Assembly: GCA_905339405.1 (NCBI GenBank)
Contig: CAJPGC010000014.1
Span: forward strand, 1-64,000
Direction of reading: 5' to 3'
Length of the DNA: 64,000 nt
Origin: an uncultured bacterium
GTDB taxonomy: Bacteria > Desulfobacterota > GWC2-55-46
Shown: in pieces, positions 34,963 to 43,609 of the stretch
Numbering within the stretch: the first letter of the stretch is position 1
Layout: each line of letters starts with the position of its first letter
Program-made: the position numbers and the translations under genes
Notes under the pieces: generated by a model
The model's database searches: none
Told to the model about the DNA's origin: nothing
The model's input: the letters and a program-made list of their open reading frames with translations, nothing else

Positions 34963-36752
34963 AAAGGTGTTCCGGGAAATACCGGGCGGCTCTGGCGCCG
35001 CTCCTCCTTGTCCTTGCGGTCTTTGCCGTCTATTATACGGCTCTCGGGTACGGCTTTGTCTACGACGACAGCGAGCTCATACTCTCCAACAGGTGGATTA
35101 CAAGCTTCTCCAACATACCGGAGGCCTTCAGCACCCATACGTTCGGCTTCAAGGATGAAGGCTACCAGGCCATATCGTACCGGCCGATGCTCTTCGTCAT
35201 TTACATGGCTGAATACGCACTTTTCGGCTTTTCGGCCTGGGGCTGGCACCTCGTCAATGTCCTTATGCACTCGGTCAATTCGGTCCTCGTTTTCCTTATC
35301 CTGAAGCACCTGGCCGGCTCCGAAGGCAAGGGTTATGCTTCGACTATGCCCGCCTTCGCGGGCGCTCTTATCTTCGCAGTCCACCCGACGAACGCCGAGT
35401 CTGTCTCCTGGCTCGCGACCATGGCCGAGCTGACATTCACGTTCCTCTGTCTCGCGGCCTTCTATCTCGAGGCCCGGTCAGTCGACGGAAAGACCCGCTC
35501 ATCCGCGGAAAGGGGGGCATCGAGGATAGTCCCGGCCCTGTTCTTTCTGTCGGCCCTTCTTTTAAAGGAGACCGCGATAGTGCTGCCATTGATAGTCCTG
35601 GCGTATGACGCGGCAAGGAAGGGCTCCTCGGGGCTCTTCTCAAGGGGGAGGCTTCCGCGCTACCTGCCGTACGCTGGCGCGGCCGTCCTCTACGGCTTCA
35701 TGCGGGTATTGGCTTTAAAGGGCGAGCTGACGCCGGGGAGGACGCTCCATGAGTTCCTCTCCCCGTACGAGTTCGGCCTGAACGCGGTATGGCTTCTCGC
35801 GAGATATCTGAAGGCGCTCGTCTTCCCTGTTGGGGAACCGCCTTTGCAGCTCATGGATCCGGTGCTGTCGCTCGTAGACCCGAGGGCCTTCATATCAATT
35901 ATAGCTGTGGCTGCCGTTTTCCTGGCGTTTGCCCTTGTCTTTCGCAGGATAACGAGGCTCTGGCTATTGATACTTGTCGTCATGGTGCTTCCCATACTGC
36001 CAACGCTCTATTCCCCGGCCATAAGCAGGTTCCCGTACGCCGACAGGTACCTTTATTTTTCGACTGCGGGCCTGGCGATGCTTGCAGCGCTCGTCCTGGC
36101 CTGGTCGTTGAGGCAATCCAGGGGCTGGGGCAACCTGGCGCTGGCCGCGGTCCTTGTCGCCGCGCTGCCGTTTGCCGCCCTCGCCAGGGAAAAGAGCTCC
36201 GCCTGGGTAAGCGACCTCACGCTCTGGGAGGCCGCTCTGGCGTCCCAGCCGGGCAACTACGTGGCAATCCACTCCATAGCCGCCGAGCGCTTGAAAGAGG
36301 GTCGGCTGGCTGAGTCAATAAGCTCGCTCGAGAGAGCGCTCAATATGAACCTCGCGAACGCCCACCCCGACGAATCGATGGTCATCCTCACCAGGCAGGC
36401 GCTCACCAAGGCGTATTTAAAGGCCGGGCTGACCGGCAAGGCTGAGGCCGCCATAGAGGCATATCTCGAGATCATGCCGGAGGACGCCCCCTACCTGTAC
36501 AACCTGGCGTTGATAAAGCAGGGAAAGGGGCTTTGCGGGGACGCTCTCGAGTTGTATGGAAGGGCGGCCCTCTTTTCAAGGGAAGGCGAACTGAGCAGGA
36601 TGGTCTACTTCAACATGGGCGAATGCTACCAGGCGCTCGGCAAGATGGAAGAGGCCCTCGGGAGCTACCGTGAGGCGTTGAAGTACGCCCCAGGGGACGC
36701 CCTTGTGCTTGGCAGGATGGGGGCCGTCCCGGGGCAGGGGGCCCCGGAGTGA
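34959..36752 (+). CDS. TMTC/PMT-like membrane protein with TPR tail, paralog 3
   Basis: 597 residues. N-terminal helix then YYTALGYGFVYDDSELILSNRWI (acidic DD loop), YRPMLFVIYMAEYALFGFSAWGWHLVNVLMHSVNSVLVFLILKHL, HPTNAESVSWLATMAELTFTFLCLAAFYLEA, LLKETAIVLPLIVLAYDAAR, YADRYLYFSTAGLAMLAALV. The C-terminal ~190 residues are helical repeats: AIHSIAAERLKEGRLAESISSLERALNMN, then TPRs (YLYNLALIKQGKGLCGDALELYGRAALF; YFNMGECYQALGKMEEALGSYREALKYAPG). It shares plan and motifs with paralogs 1 and 2 but is longer. Third and last member of the coupled block. Confidence 0.87.
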   Translation: MKRCSGKYRAALAPLLLVLAVFAVYYTALGYGFVYDDSELILSNRWITSFSNIPEAFSTHTFGFKDEGYQAISYRPMLFVIYMAEYALFGFSAWGWHLVNVLMHSVNSVLVFLILKHLAGSEGKGYASTMPAFAGALIFAVHPTNAESVSWLATMAELTFTFLCLAAFYLEARSVDGKTRSSAERGASRIVPALFFLSALLLKETAIVLPLIVLAYDAARKGSSGLFSRGRLPRYLPYAGAAVLYGFMRVLALKGELTPGRTLHEFLSPYEFGLNAVWLLARYLKALVFPVGEPPLQLMDPVLSLVDPRAFISIIAVAAVFLAFALVFRRITRLWLLILVVMVLPILPTLYSPAISRFPYADRYLYFSTAGLAMLAALVLAWSLRQSRGWGNLALAAVLVAALPFAALAREKSSAWVSDLTLWEAALASQPGNYVAIHSIAAERLKEGRLAESISSLERALNMNLANAHPDESMVILTRQALTKAYLKAGLTGKAEAAIEAYLEIMPEDAPYLYNLALIKQGKGLCGDALELYGRAALFSREGELSRMVYFNMGECYQALGKMEEALGSYREALKYAPGDALVLGRMGAVPGQGAPE

Positions 36753-36759
36753 CGGGGCT

Positions 36760-36788
36760 TTATTGTGGCCCTGGCTTTATGGTATAAT
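36760..36788 (+). promoter_or_regulatory. Possible promoter for the acyltransferase gene
   Basis: Exact TATAAT at 36783-36788, weak TTATTG at 36760-36765, 17-nt spacer; predicted start about 25 nt before the GTG at 36822. Confidence 0.45.
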
Positions 36789-36821
36789 CACGCCGGATTC
36801 AGAGGCGTCAAGGAGGCTTGA

Positions 36822-37424
36822 GTGGGCACCGGAAGACAAGGCGTTTTTATCCATGAGACGGCTGAGGTCTCGCCTGAAGCTGTCATAGGAAGCGGCACCA
36901 AGATATGGCACCAGGCGCAGGTGATGCGCGGGGCCAGCATAGGCGAGAACTGCAACATAGGGAAAGGCGTCTACATAGATATAGGCGTCAAGATAGGGAA
37001 CAACGTCAAGATACAGAACTATGTCTCGGTCTACAGGGGCGTGACTGTCGAAGACGAGGTTCTTCTCGGCCCGCATATGACCTTCACCAACGACCTGTAC
37101 CCGAGGGCGGTAAACAGCGACTTCGTCATATACGAGACCATCATCAAGAAGGGGGCCGCCATCGGCGCCAACGCCACGATAGTATGCGGCACCACTCTTA
37201 ACGAGTACTGCATGATAGCGGCCGGCGCGGTCGTGCTTTCCGACGTGCCTGCCTTCGCGCTCGTCGTCGGCAACCCGGGCAGGGTCACCGGCTACGTGTG
37301 CAAGTGCGGCACGAAGCTGGAGATAGAAAAGCTCCCCAGGCAGGGAGTGAGCGTGAGGACCACCGTGTGCTCCAAGTGCGCCAAGACCTACGAGTTCCAG
37401 CTCGGGCTCATACCCGTGCTGTAA
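36822..37424 (+). CDS. WbpD/WlbB-like left-handed beta-helix N-acyltransferase with zinc-ribbon tail
   Basis: 200 residues, GTG start five bases after AAGGAGG. Hexapeptide repeats run from VFIHETAEVSPEAVIGSGTKIWHQAQVMRGASIGENCNIGKGVYIDIGVKIGNNVKIQNYVSVYRGVTVEDEVLLGPHMTFTNDLYPRA to GANATIVCGTTLNEYCMIAAGAVVLSDVPAFALVVGNPGRVTGYVCKCG. This matches N-acetyltransferases acting on UDP-3-amino-2,3-dideoxy-hexuronates or UDP-4-amino sugars. After the helix, CKCG ... CSKCAKTYEF gives a C-terminal zinc-ribbon-like element uncommon in the family. It probably makes an acylated amino sugar for the neighbouring glycosyltransferases; acceptor unknown. Confidence 0.88.
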   Translation: MGTGRQGVFIHETAEVSPEAVIGSGTKIWHQAQVMRGASIGENCNIGKGVYIDIGVKIGNNVKIQNYVSVYRGVTVEDEVLLGPHMTFTNDLYPRAVNSDFVIYETIIKKGAAIGANATIVCGTTLNEYCMIAAGAVVLSDVPAFALVVGNPGRVTGYVCKCGTKLEIEKLPRQGVSVRTTVCSKCAKTYEFQLGLIPVL

Positions 37425-37460
37425 GCGGTAAAAAAAGCAGAAAGGAACGCTTGAGGGCCG

Positions 37461-38249
37461 ATGAGCATTAAAGAAAAACTTACGAACATGTTCTCAAAGG
37501 TTATGGCGGGCACAGTGACCAGGGAGGAGGGTACGATGCTCCTCAACCACCTGGCAAAGGAAGACCCGGCAGGCACCGTCAGCGAACTCTCGGCGCTTAT
37601 AGAGACCCCTCCGCCGGGCGTGTTCCAGAAGACGATACTGCACACTGTGGCCCTGGCGAGGAACAAGGCTTTTCTGGGGATAATGGTCTCGTGCCTGGAG
37701 GACAAGGACGAGGAGGTCTCCTCGCTCGCCGCGCAGGAGCTCGCGAGGTTCAAGTCGGCCGACGCCAGGGAGGTCCTGACAGAGCACCTGGACAGCGAGG
37801 CCTATCACGTTCGCAAGGTTTCCGCCGCGGCCATAGTCGAGGGCTTTCCGGACGGAGCCGATGCGGTCAAGGACCACGTGCTCAGGCACTCCGAGCCGTT
37901 ATACAGGCTCACTTCGGCCCAGGCGCTCGCGGGTTCCGGCAAAAAAGGGCTCGAGGCGCTCCTGTCGGTGATGTCCTCCGGCAACCAGGAGGCGATGATG
38001 ACCGCGGCCGAGGCCCTAATAGACGGCAGCGGCGGGCTGGAGCAGGCAGATGTGCAGAAGATAATAGACGCCCTTATGAACGCGGGCGACAGGAAAGACA
38101 GCGGTTCGATAGTTGAGATACTGAAGGTGGTCGCGGCCTTGAAAGGCAAGGCAAGCGGCTTTGAGGGCTTTGTCCTGGCTTTTGCGGACTACCCCTCGGA
38201 ACCCGTAAGGCAGGAGGCCCAGAACACGCTCAGGATGATACGGGCCTGA
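37461..38249 (+). CDS. HEAT-repeat protein of unknown function
   Basis: 262 residues, all-helical, no signal peptide. Repeats such as FLGIMVSCLEDKDEEVSSLAAQELARFKSADAREVLTEHLDSEAYHVRKVSAAAIVEGFPDGADAVKDHVLRHSEPLYRLTSAQALAGSG are typical HEAT/PBS-lyase-like units. Such proteins are scaffolds; nothing identifies a partner. It lies 36 bases after the acyltransferase gene and converges on the cytochrome locus. Confidence 0.85.
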   Translation: MSIKEKLTNMFSKVMAGTVTREEGTMLLNHLAKEDPAGTVSELSALIETPPPGVFQKTILHTVALARNKAFLGIMVSCLEDKDEEVSSLAAQELARFKSADAREVLTEHLDSEAYHVRKVSAAAIVEGFPDGADAVKDHVLRHSEPLYRLTSAQALAGSGKKGLEALLSVMSSGNQEAMMTAAEALIDGSGGLEQADVQKIIDALMNAGDRKDSGSIVEILKVVAALKGKASGFEGFVLAFADYPSEPVRQEAQNTLRMIRA

Positions 38250-38322
38250 AACATCTCTCGGGCAGGTTGGAAGACCGCTTGTAAAAGAACTTGTTCCGAA
38301 TGACGGGTCCGCGGCTGCCCCG

Positions 38323-39141
38323 TCAGAAGGCCCTGGCTTTGGCGAGCCCCTCGGCTGCCGTATCGCTTCGAGGATCGATGGACAATGCATTCTCGAACGC
38401 AGTTGCCGCTTCCCTTTTCATCCCCAGACCCAGAAGCGCGTCCCCAAGCCCTGTGTGCGCTTCAACAAGCCCCGGGTCCAGCTCCAGCGCTGCCTGGAAC
38501 TCTCCGGCCGCTTCCCTTAGCATTCCCTTCATTACAAGGGCATGTCCCATGTGCTGGCGCGCGGAGGCGTAATCAGGCCTTAAGGAAAGCGCCTTCCTGT
38601 ATTCGTTTATCGCTTCGTCCACCATGCCCCTGTCCCTCATGACATGTCCCCTGTTCAGGTATGCCTTCGCGTGCATGGGTTTTATCCTGAGCGTCAGATC
38701 GTATTGCTCTAGCGCCTCGTCGTACATGCCTTTTGAGTAATAGGCGTAGCCGAGGTTGTTCCTGGCCTCCGCTATGTCGGGCTTAAGGGCGAGGGCGAGC
38801 TTGTACTTTTCAATGGCCTCGTCCACCCTTCCCCATGAATGCAGTATCGCGCCGATATTGAAGTGCGCTTTGCCGTAATCCGGGTTCAGGCTTATTGTCT
38901 TGAGGTTCTCCTCCATTGCTTCTTCCAGCTTGCCTGTCATTGAAAGGCTGGTGGCGTAGTTATAATGGACCCTGGCTTTCATTGGGGATTTGCCGGCGAT
39001 GTCCGACCACAGCGACACCGGGGTAGACCAGACGGCGTTGCGGGCGTAGGCAGCCGCTGCGAATGCCAGGACTGCCGCAAGTATCAGCGCGGTGGATGCT
39101 AAAGCCGCCGTGTCCTTTGCCGGAGAGCCTACAGGAACCAT
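38323..39141 (-). CDS. TPR protein resembling the C-terminal half of a TMTC-like paralog
   Basis: 272 residues. One hydrophobic helix (AALASTALILAAVLAFAAAAYA), then RNAVWSTPVSLWSDIAGKSPMKARVHYNYATSLSMTGKLEEAMEENL, matching YMRNGVWENEVTLFEDAVSKSPAKERPRYNLAWAY in paralog 1. Six regular 34-residue TPRs follow (AHFNIGAILHSWGRVDEAIEKYKLALALKPD...). It therefore looks like the last membrane helix plus TPR array of a fourth paralog, without the GT-C domain. The ATG is 13 bases inside the end of the barrel gene, so it is translated with that gene. It may be a periplasmic TPR adaptor to the barrel, or a remnant of recombination. Confidence 0.85.
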   Translation of the reverse strand: MVPVGSPAKDTAALASTALILAAVLAFAAAAYARNAVWSTPVSLWSDIAGKSPMKARVHYNYATSLSMTGKLEEAMEENLKTISLNPDYGKAHFNIGAILHSWGRVDEAIEKYKLALALKPDIAEARNNLGYAYYSKGMYDEALEQYDLTLRIKPMHAKAYLNRGHVMRDRGMVDEAINEYRKALSLRPDYASARQHMGHALVMKGMLREAAGEFQAALELDPGLVEAHTGLGDALLGLGMKREAATAFENALSIDPRSDTAAEGLAKARAF

Positions 39142-41069
39142 AGGAACTGCCTTACGGCCCTGAAAAGGTAAGTGTTTTCGGAGAAGTCGCGGTTCTGGTT
39201 TTGCGAGCTTATGTACTTCTGCTCGAGAGACACCAGCCAGGCCCTCAGCGGGTAGGTAAAAGCGTTCTCAAAGGTGGTTATGTTCCTGAAAGAATTGTCC
39301 TCGCCTGACCCCCTGCTGATGGAGGCTCCGGTGCGCCAATCCAGGTTCCTTATGAGCTGCTTGTTGTACCTGGCGAACGCGCCGATCGAACTGAACTTGT
39401 CAGAGCCTCCCGAGAAGGTGCTGCTGACGAGGCTGTAGTCGAACCCGACGTCCAGCATGCCGTTGGCAAGGTACCTGTTATGCGTGACGACCAGGCTGTT
39501 TGTGAGCGTCGAGATGTCGCCTGTCACCGTGTCGAAGGTCTTGTTGTACTCGGTCTTTGCGTCCAGCCTGGTGTTCCTGAAGTAGGAGGAAGCGGCGGTG
39601 AGCGACCAGTTCTCGCTGCTCGATTCGGAGGCGGCCACCCATGAAGACTGGGACGTCTGGCTGAAATTGGCCGCGAGCTGCACGTACCTCCTCCAGAGCT
39701 TGTTGAGCGCGCTGAGATGAAAGCTGTTGCTGTCGCTCCAGACGTCTCCGGTGAGGTTTATGACCTTGTTCCAATCCGCCGCCATGTTGAATACGAAGTA
39801 CCTGTTGACGTCGATGTTGGTGAGGGACGCTGAGACGCCCTGCTCGATGCCGGAACCGGAAAGCTCTTCAGTGGTCTTCTCCCTGTTGTACCCGACCCTC
39901 ACGCTGGACGAAAGCTGCGCCCATGGCAACTGGTCGTTGTAGTTCAGGTGGGTCAATACCCTTAAGGTTTCCCTGTCGAGGTCTGTAGGCGTGTCGGAGG
40001 TGGTCTCGGCCTTGCTGTAGCTTACGGACTCGGAGAGCGAGAGTTTTTTCGAGATACGGTAATTGAGGCCGAACCCGGTGCCCAATGACGTGGACTCCTG
40101 GGTCTTGTCTTCGGCTTCGCTGGTTGATTCAGCCGCCGTGAGGGTCAAGTTGGAATCAAGGCGGTCAGTGAAGCGGTAGCCCATGCTGCCGGAATACGTG
40201 TTGTTTTCCGAAACAGAGCCGTCGTTGCTGATATCGTAATGTGTGAACCTGTGGTTCTGGTTGAACTCCAGGCTCGTCCTCGATTGGAGGCCCATGGTGA
40301 GGGCGTTTACGGTAGTGCCGCTGGAAGTGGCGCTGTCGGTCGAGCTGTCCCCGCGCGTCAATCCGACGTCGAATATCGTGCTCCTCGACAGCGCCGTCCT
40401 GTTCGTGGCGTTGATGGTCATGCTCTCCGAGCCATTTGCGCCGCTGAGGTTGTCTTCCGCAGTGCTCATGTTGAAGGCGAAATAGTTCTCGGACGGGCCG
40501 AGCGTCTTCGTCATGGTCACGTCATATACGGTGGACGATGTATCGCTTGCCGAGCTTACGTTGTTCTGGCGTTGTATGAAGATGCGGGTATCCGGGAGGG
40601 TCTTGAACCTCATCTCCCAGTTCAGTCCGTATATGTCCCTGGTGCGCTCCTGCTCGCTCGCTGCTGTCGTGAGCGTATCGGTCATCCTGCTGGCGTTAAG
40701 GGACAGGGGTATGTTCGATTTAGGCAGCAGGGCCGTTCTGAGATAGTAATTGACCTGCTCGGAGTCTATTGTCGAGCTGTCATGCTCCTGGTTTTCGAAG
40801 GTGAAGCCCACGCCGGCGTCATACGTAATAAGCCTTCTCGAAAGGATATTGCCCAGGGTGTCAAGGTTGTAGGACTGCTGGAAACGCTGGCTTTCCTTCG
40901 TTTTGCCGTTGTCATCGGACGAAGCTGTCTCGTACTCGAAATAGACCCTGGCGAACAGGAGCCTGTAGATGTACAGGTCCTCCTCGACGCAAAAACCCGC
41001 CGCCGGAGTAAGGACGACCGCCGCCGCAGCCAGCGCGGCAGCCCACAGTGCCCTCTTGCTGAAAAACAT
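39129..41069 (-). CDS. Large outer-membrane beta-barrel protein of the cytochrome locus
   Basis: 646 residues. Signal peptide MFFSKRALWAAALAAAAVVLTPAAGFC. The mature chain is Ser/Thr/Asn-rich with more than twenty amphipathic strands (FARVYFEYETAS; LDTLGNILSRRLITYDAGVGFTFENQ; LTLTAAESTSEAEDKTQESTSLGTGFGLNYRI; LSSSVRVGYNREKT; GMLDVGFDYSLVSSTF) and ends VRQFLWFL, an aromatic C-terminus typical of OMPs. Very few cysteines and no CxxCH. Size is compatible with the porin of a porin-cytochrome conduit or with TIGR03016-type barrels tied to exopolysaccharide loci; I cannot decide between these. Followed by the overlapping TPR gene. Confidence 0.85.
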   Translation of the reverse strand: MFFSKRALWAAALAAAAVVLTPAAGFCVEEDLYIYRLLFARVYFEYETASSDDNGKTKESQRFQQSYNLDTLGNILSRRLITYDAGVGFTFENQEHDSSTIDSEQVNYYLRTALLPKSNIPLSLNASRMTDTLTTAASEQERTRDIYGLNWEMRFKTLPDTRIFIQRQNNVSSASDTSSTVYDVTMTKTLGPSENYFAFNMSTAEDNLSGANGSESMTINATNRTALSRSTIFDVGLTRGDSSTDSATSSGTTVNALTMGLQSRTSLEFNQNHRFTHYDISNDGSVSENNTYSGSMGYRFTDRLDSNLTLTAAESTSEAEDKTQESTSLGTGFGLNYRISKKLSLSESVSYSKAETTSDTPTDLDRETLRVLTHLNYNDQLPWAQLSSSVRVGYNREKTTEELSGSGIEQGVSASLTNIDVNRYFVFNMAADWNKVINLTGDVWSDSNSFHLSALNKLWRRYVQLAANFSQTSQSSWVAASESSSENWSLTAASSYFRNTRLDAKTEYNKTFDTVTGDISTLTNSLVVTHNRYLANGMLDVGFDYSLVSSTFSGGSDKFSSIGAFARYNKQLIRNLDWRTGASISRGSGEDNSFRNITTFENAFTYPLRAWLVSLEQKYISSQNQNRDFSENTYLFRAVRQFLWFL

Positions 41070-41139
41070 CAGTTGCAGATCCTTTCAGAATCTTTCGCTC
41101 CGCCCTCGACGCCTTGCCCGGGAAAAGAGCGCCGGCCCC

Positions 41140-41934
41140 TCAGGGCCAGACGCATCTGAATCCGACATCATCGTAGCGTGCCTGGGGGCTCGCCGTGTTC
41201 CTGAACGACGTCCTTACATAGACGGAAAGGCTGTAGTGGCCCATGCCTCCCCAGCCGCCGCCCCTTACGACCTTGGACTGCTCTCCGTATTCCTTGTCAT
41301 TGAAATCGTTGCCGGGATAAGGCTGGTACCAGTCGGCTGTCCATTCCTGCGCGTTGCCGGCCATGTCCAGGGCGCCGTAAGGGCTCACGCCTTCCTTGAG
41401 CGTGCCTACAGGCACAGTGCCGCCGTATTCTCCCAGCGTGTTGACTTTCTTGGTGTCGAAGTCGCCGCCCCAGGGGAACTTCCTGCCGTCCGTGCCGCGG
41501 GCCGCCTTCTCCCATTCAGCCTCGGTAGGGAGCCTTTTGCCTTTCCATTTGCAATAGCTGTCCGCCTCATTCCACGTTACGAGCACGATCGGGTGCTCGT
41601 CCAGGCCCTGCGGGTACGCTCCGCCGGCCCAGTGAGGCGGGGGGGCGGTCCCGGTGGCCTTGACGAACTCCTGGAATTGGCGGTTCGTGACCTCCGTGAC
41701 GTCTATATGGAAAGCCTTCAGGTCGACCTTCCTTTCAGGACGCTCGTTCGCGTACCATGGACGCCTGTCGCCGTATTGCACGGCTTTGGCCTCCTTGTCG
41801 ACTTCGTTGCTGCCCATGATGAACTCCCCCTTGGGGACCTTCACCATGCCCTCCGGCGGTTTCTCACATCCGGCGAGCAGCGCAACCGCTGCGATCGCCG
41901 CAAGCCCTCCGAGGGCCTTGCCACGGCTGAACAT
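41140..41934 (-). CDS. SUMF1/FGE-sulfatase-domain lipoprotein without the CX4C pair
   Basis: 264 residues. Lipoprotein signal peptide ending AVALLAGC, then MVKVPKGEFIMGSNEVDKEAKAVQYGDRRPWYANERPERKVDLKAFHIDVTEVTNRQFQEFV, PIVLVTWNEADSYCKWKGKRLPTEAEWEKAARGTDGRKFPWGGDF, and GALDMAGNAQEWTADWYQPYPGND, ending DVGFRCVW. The C-type-lectin-like FGE fold is complete. The segment GGGWGGMGHYSLSVYVRTSF occupies the place of the GGSxxC-x4-C active site and has no cysteine, so formylglycine or copper chemistry is unlikely. Probably a periplasmic binding or assembly factor. Paralog of the heme fusion at 43610. Confidence 0.9.
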   Translation of the reverse strand: MFSRGKALGGLAAIAAVALLAGCEKPPEGMVKVPKGEFIMGSNEVDKEAKAVQYGDRRPWYANERPERKVDLKAFHIDVTEVTNRQFQEFVKATGTAPPPHWAGGAYPQGLDEHPIVLVTWNEADSYCKWKGKRLPTEAEWEKAARGTDGRKFPWGGDFDTKKVNTLGEYGGTVPVGTLKEGVSPYGALDMAGNAQEWTADWYQPYPGNDFNDKEYGEQSKVVRGGGWGGMGHYSLSVYVRTSFRNTASPQARYDDVGFRCVWP

Positions 41935-42015
41935 CGAAAACCTCCTTCTTCTATAAAACGAAACGCGGAATTTTATCTTTTTTGCCCCTGGATATACAAT
42001 TAAAATCTACGCCCG

Positions 42016-43575
42016 TCAGTCGGTGATTATCTCGCTGTCGGTGCTTGAGATGATGTGCGACCTGAACCGCTCGCGCGCGGAGCTGTCATAGAAATCTATA
42101 GGGTTGTAGTCGTCGGTGAAGACGAAAGGGCCAGGGGCGAATTCGACCTTCCTCGAGTAGAGCCCCTTGAGGTCATCAAGGAACTGCGGGTAGGCGTCAG
42201 CCGGGACGAAGCCCGCCTCGACCGGCCCGCGCCCGTCGTGGCCGACGAATATCATGTTAACTACCCTGGGCTCAGGGGAGAAGTATTCGCTGCCCACGTA
42301 GACGTCGACGCCGTTGAAGACCTTCTTCAGGGTGCCGTACAGCGAGGACGGCACGACTTTGTCTTCGGGCTGGTTCCCGCTTATGAAGTTTATTATGACG
42401 ACCCCGCCCTCTGAGAGCTTGCCTTTGGCCAGCTCGAAGGATTCAACGCTTACCAGGTGGCTCGGGGGCGTGTCGCCTGAGAACGCGTCGAGGAAGACGA
42501 CGTCGTAGGGCCCGGCGCCTGATTTCAGGAAGTTCCTGCCGTCTTCCACGAAAGTGGGGCTCTTTTTATCATCGAAAGAGAAGTACTTTTTGGCGGCATC
42601 GACGACGCCGGGGTTTATCTCCACTACGTCTGTCCTGATGCCGTAGCGTGAGAACCGCTCAGGGATTATGCCGCTCCCGAGCCCGATGACCAGCGCTTCT
42701 TTCGCGTCCGGACGGTAGGTGCGGGCGAGCTGCTCGACGTAGTAGGTGTACCTCGATATGGGCAGGCCTGAATTCACGTCAACGGCCCCCTGGATCATGT
42801 TCTCGAGAAGGAACTCGCGAAGGCGCTGGTCCCCGTAGACGTAGTCCACGACCTTTATCTGTCCGTATGCGCTGTCGTCGTTGACGAGCATCGTGACCTT
42901 CGTCCCGTCCGGCCTCGTTATCGAGGGCAGCTCCTGGGGGATGAGAAGAAGGGCCACGGGAACGGCGGTGAGGGCCGCCGCGAGCGCTTTTTTCCTGTAC
43001 AGGAGCCAGTACCCGGCCGAAAGCGAGATGAGAGTCAATGCCGAAAGGTACGTGATGTTGTTGACGCCGAGACCCGGTATGAGGACGAATCCGGCGAGCA
43101 CTGTCCCCAAAAAGCTGCCGCAGGTCGACACCGCGTACAGCCAGCCCACGGTCCTGCCGACTTCCCTGGAGGCTTCGCTCATGTAGAGCTTAACGGTATA
43201 CGGGCTTACCATGCCGAGGAGGAAAAGAGGGGGGCCGAAGAGCGCCGTTGAGCAGGCCAGTGAGCCTGCCCTGAGGCCCAGGACGAGAGTATGCTCGATG
43301 ACGAAGCCCTTGACGAGCGGTATGAACGCGACCCAGAGGCCGGCCAGCATTATTACGGCGAAAAGGGACGAGTGGCTGTTCTTGCTGTCGGCGAGCCTGC
43401 CCCCGAGCCAGTAGCCGAGGGCCAGGGATACGAGCGTGACCGTAATGAGGGAAGTCCAGACGAAAAGGCTCACCCCGAAAGGCGGGCCGATTATCCTCGA
43501 GCCCAGGAGCTCGACGACCATTATGACGCCGCCGCATACGAACGCGTTGAAGACGAGATATCTGTTCAGGGCCAA
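42016..43575 (-). CDS. Membrane-fused spermidine-synthase-like protein
   Basis: 519 residues. The N-terminal ~210 residues form seven or so membrane helices of the MFS-like type found in fused MFS/spermidine synthases (FVCGGVIMVVELLGSRIIGPPFGVSLFVWTSLITVTLVSLALGYWLGGRLAD). The C-terminal half is a SpeE-like Rossmann domain: ALVIGLGSGIIPERFSRYGIRTDVVEINPGVVDAAKKYF, FVEDGRNFLK, YDVVFLDAFSGDTPPSHLVS. The polyamine-specific Asp pair is not clearly conserved, so aminopropyl transfer is doubtful. It lies between two FGE-like genes in the cytochrome run; what it modifies is unknown. Confidence 0.88.
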   Translation of the reverse strand: MALNRYLVFNAFVCGGVIMVVELLGSRIIGPPFGVSLFVWTSLITVTLVSLALGYWLGGRLADSKNSHSSLFAVIMLAGLWVAFIPLVKGFVIEHTLVLGLRAGSLACSTALFGPPLFLLGMVSPYTVKLYMSEASREVGRTVGWLYAVSTCGSFLGTVLAGFVLIPGLGVNNITYLSALTLISLSAGYWLLYRKKALAAALTAVPVALLLIPQELPSITRPDGTKVTMLVNDDSAYGQIKVVDYVYGDQRLREFLLENMIQGAVDVNSGLPISRYTYYVEQLARTYRPDAKEALVIGLGSGIIPERFSRYGIRTDVVEINPGVVDAAKKYFSFDDKKSPTFVEDGRNFLKSGAGPYDVVFLDAFSGDTPPSHLVSVESFELAKGKLSEGGVVIINFISGNQPEDKVVPSSLYGTLKKVFNGVDVYVGSEYFSPEPRVVNMIFVGHDGRGPVEAGFVPADAYPQFLDDLKGLYSRKVEFAPGPFVFTDDYNPIDFYDSSARERFRSHIISSTDSEIITD

Positions 43576-43609
43576 CGGTCTTCCTCCATGCGAAACTCGA
43601 CCCTGTGCG

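Noticed and set aside
38302-38324. GACGGG...CCCGTC hairpin as terminator of the TPR gene
   Set aside because: It overlaps the stop codon and has no T-tract on either strand, so it was not annotated as a terminator.
40239-41159. 306-residue + strand ORF opposite the outer-membrane barrel gene
   Set aside because: Arg/Val/Gly-rich shadow composition, no domain or ribosome-binding site, and the minus-strand frame has a signal peptide and beta strands.
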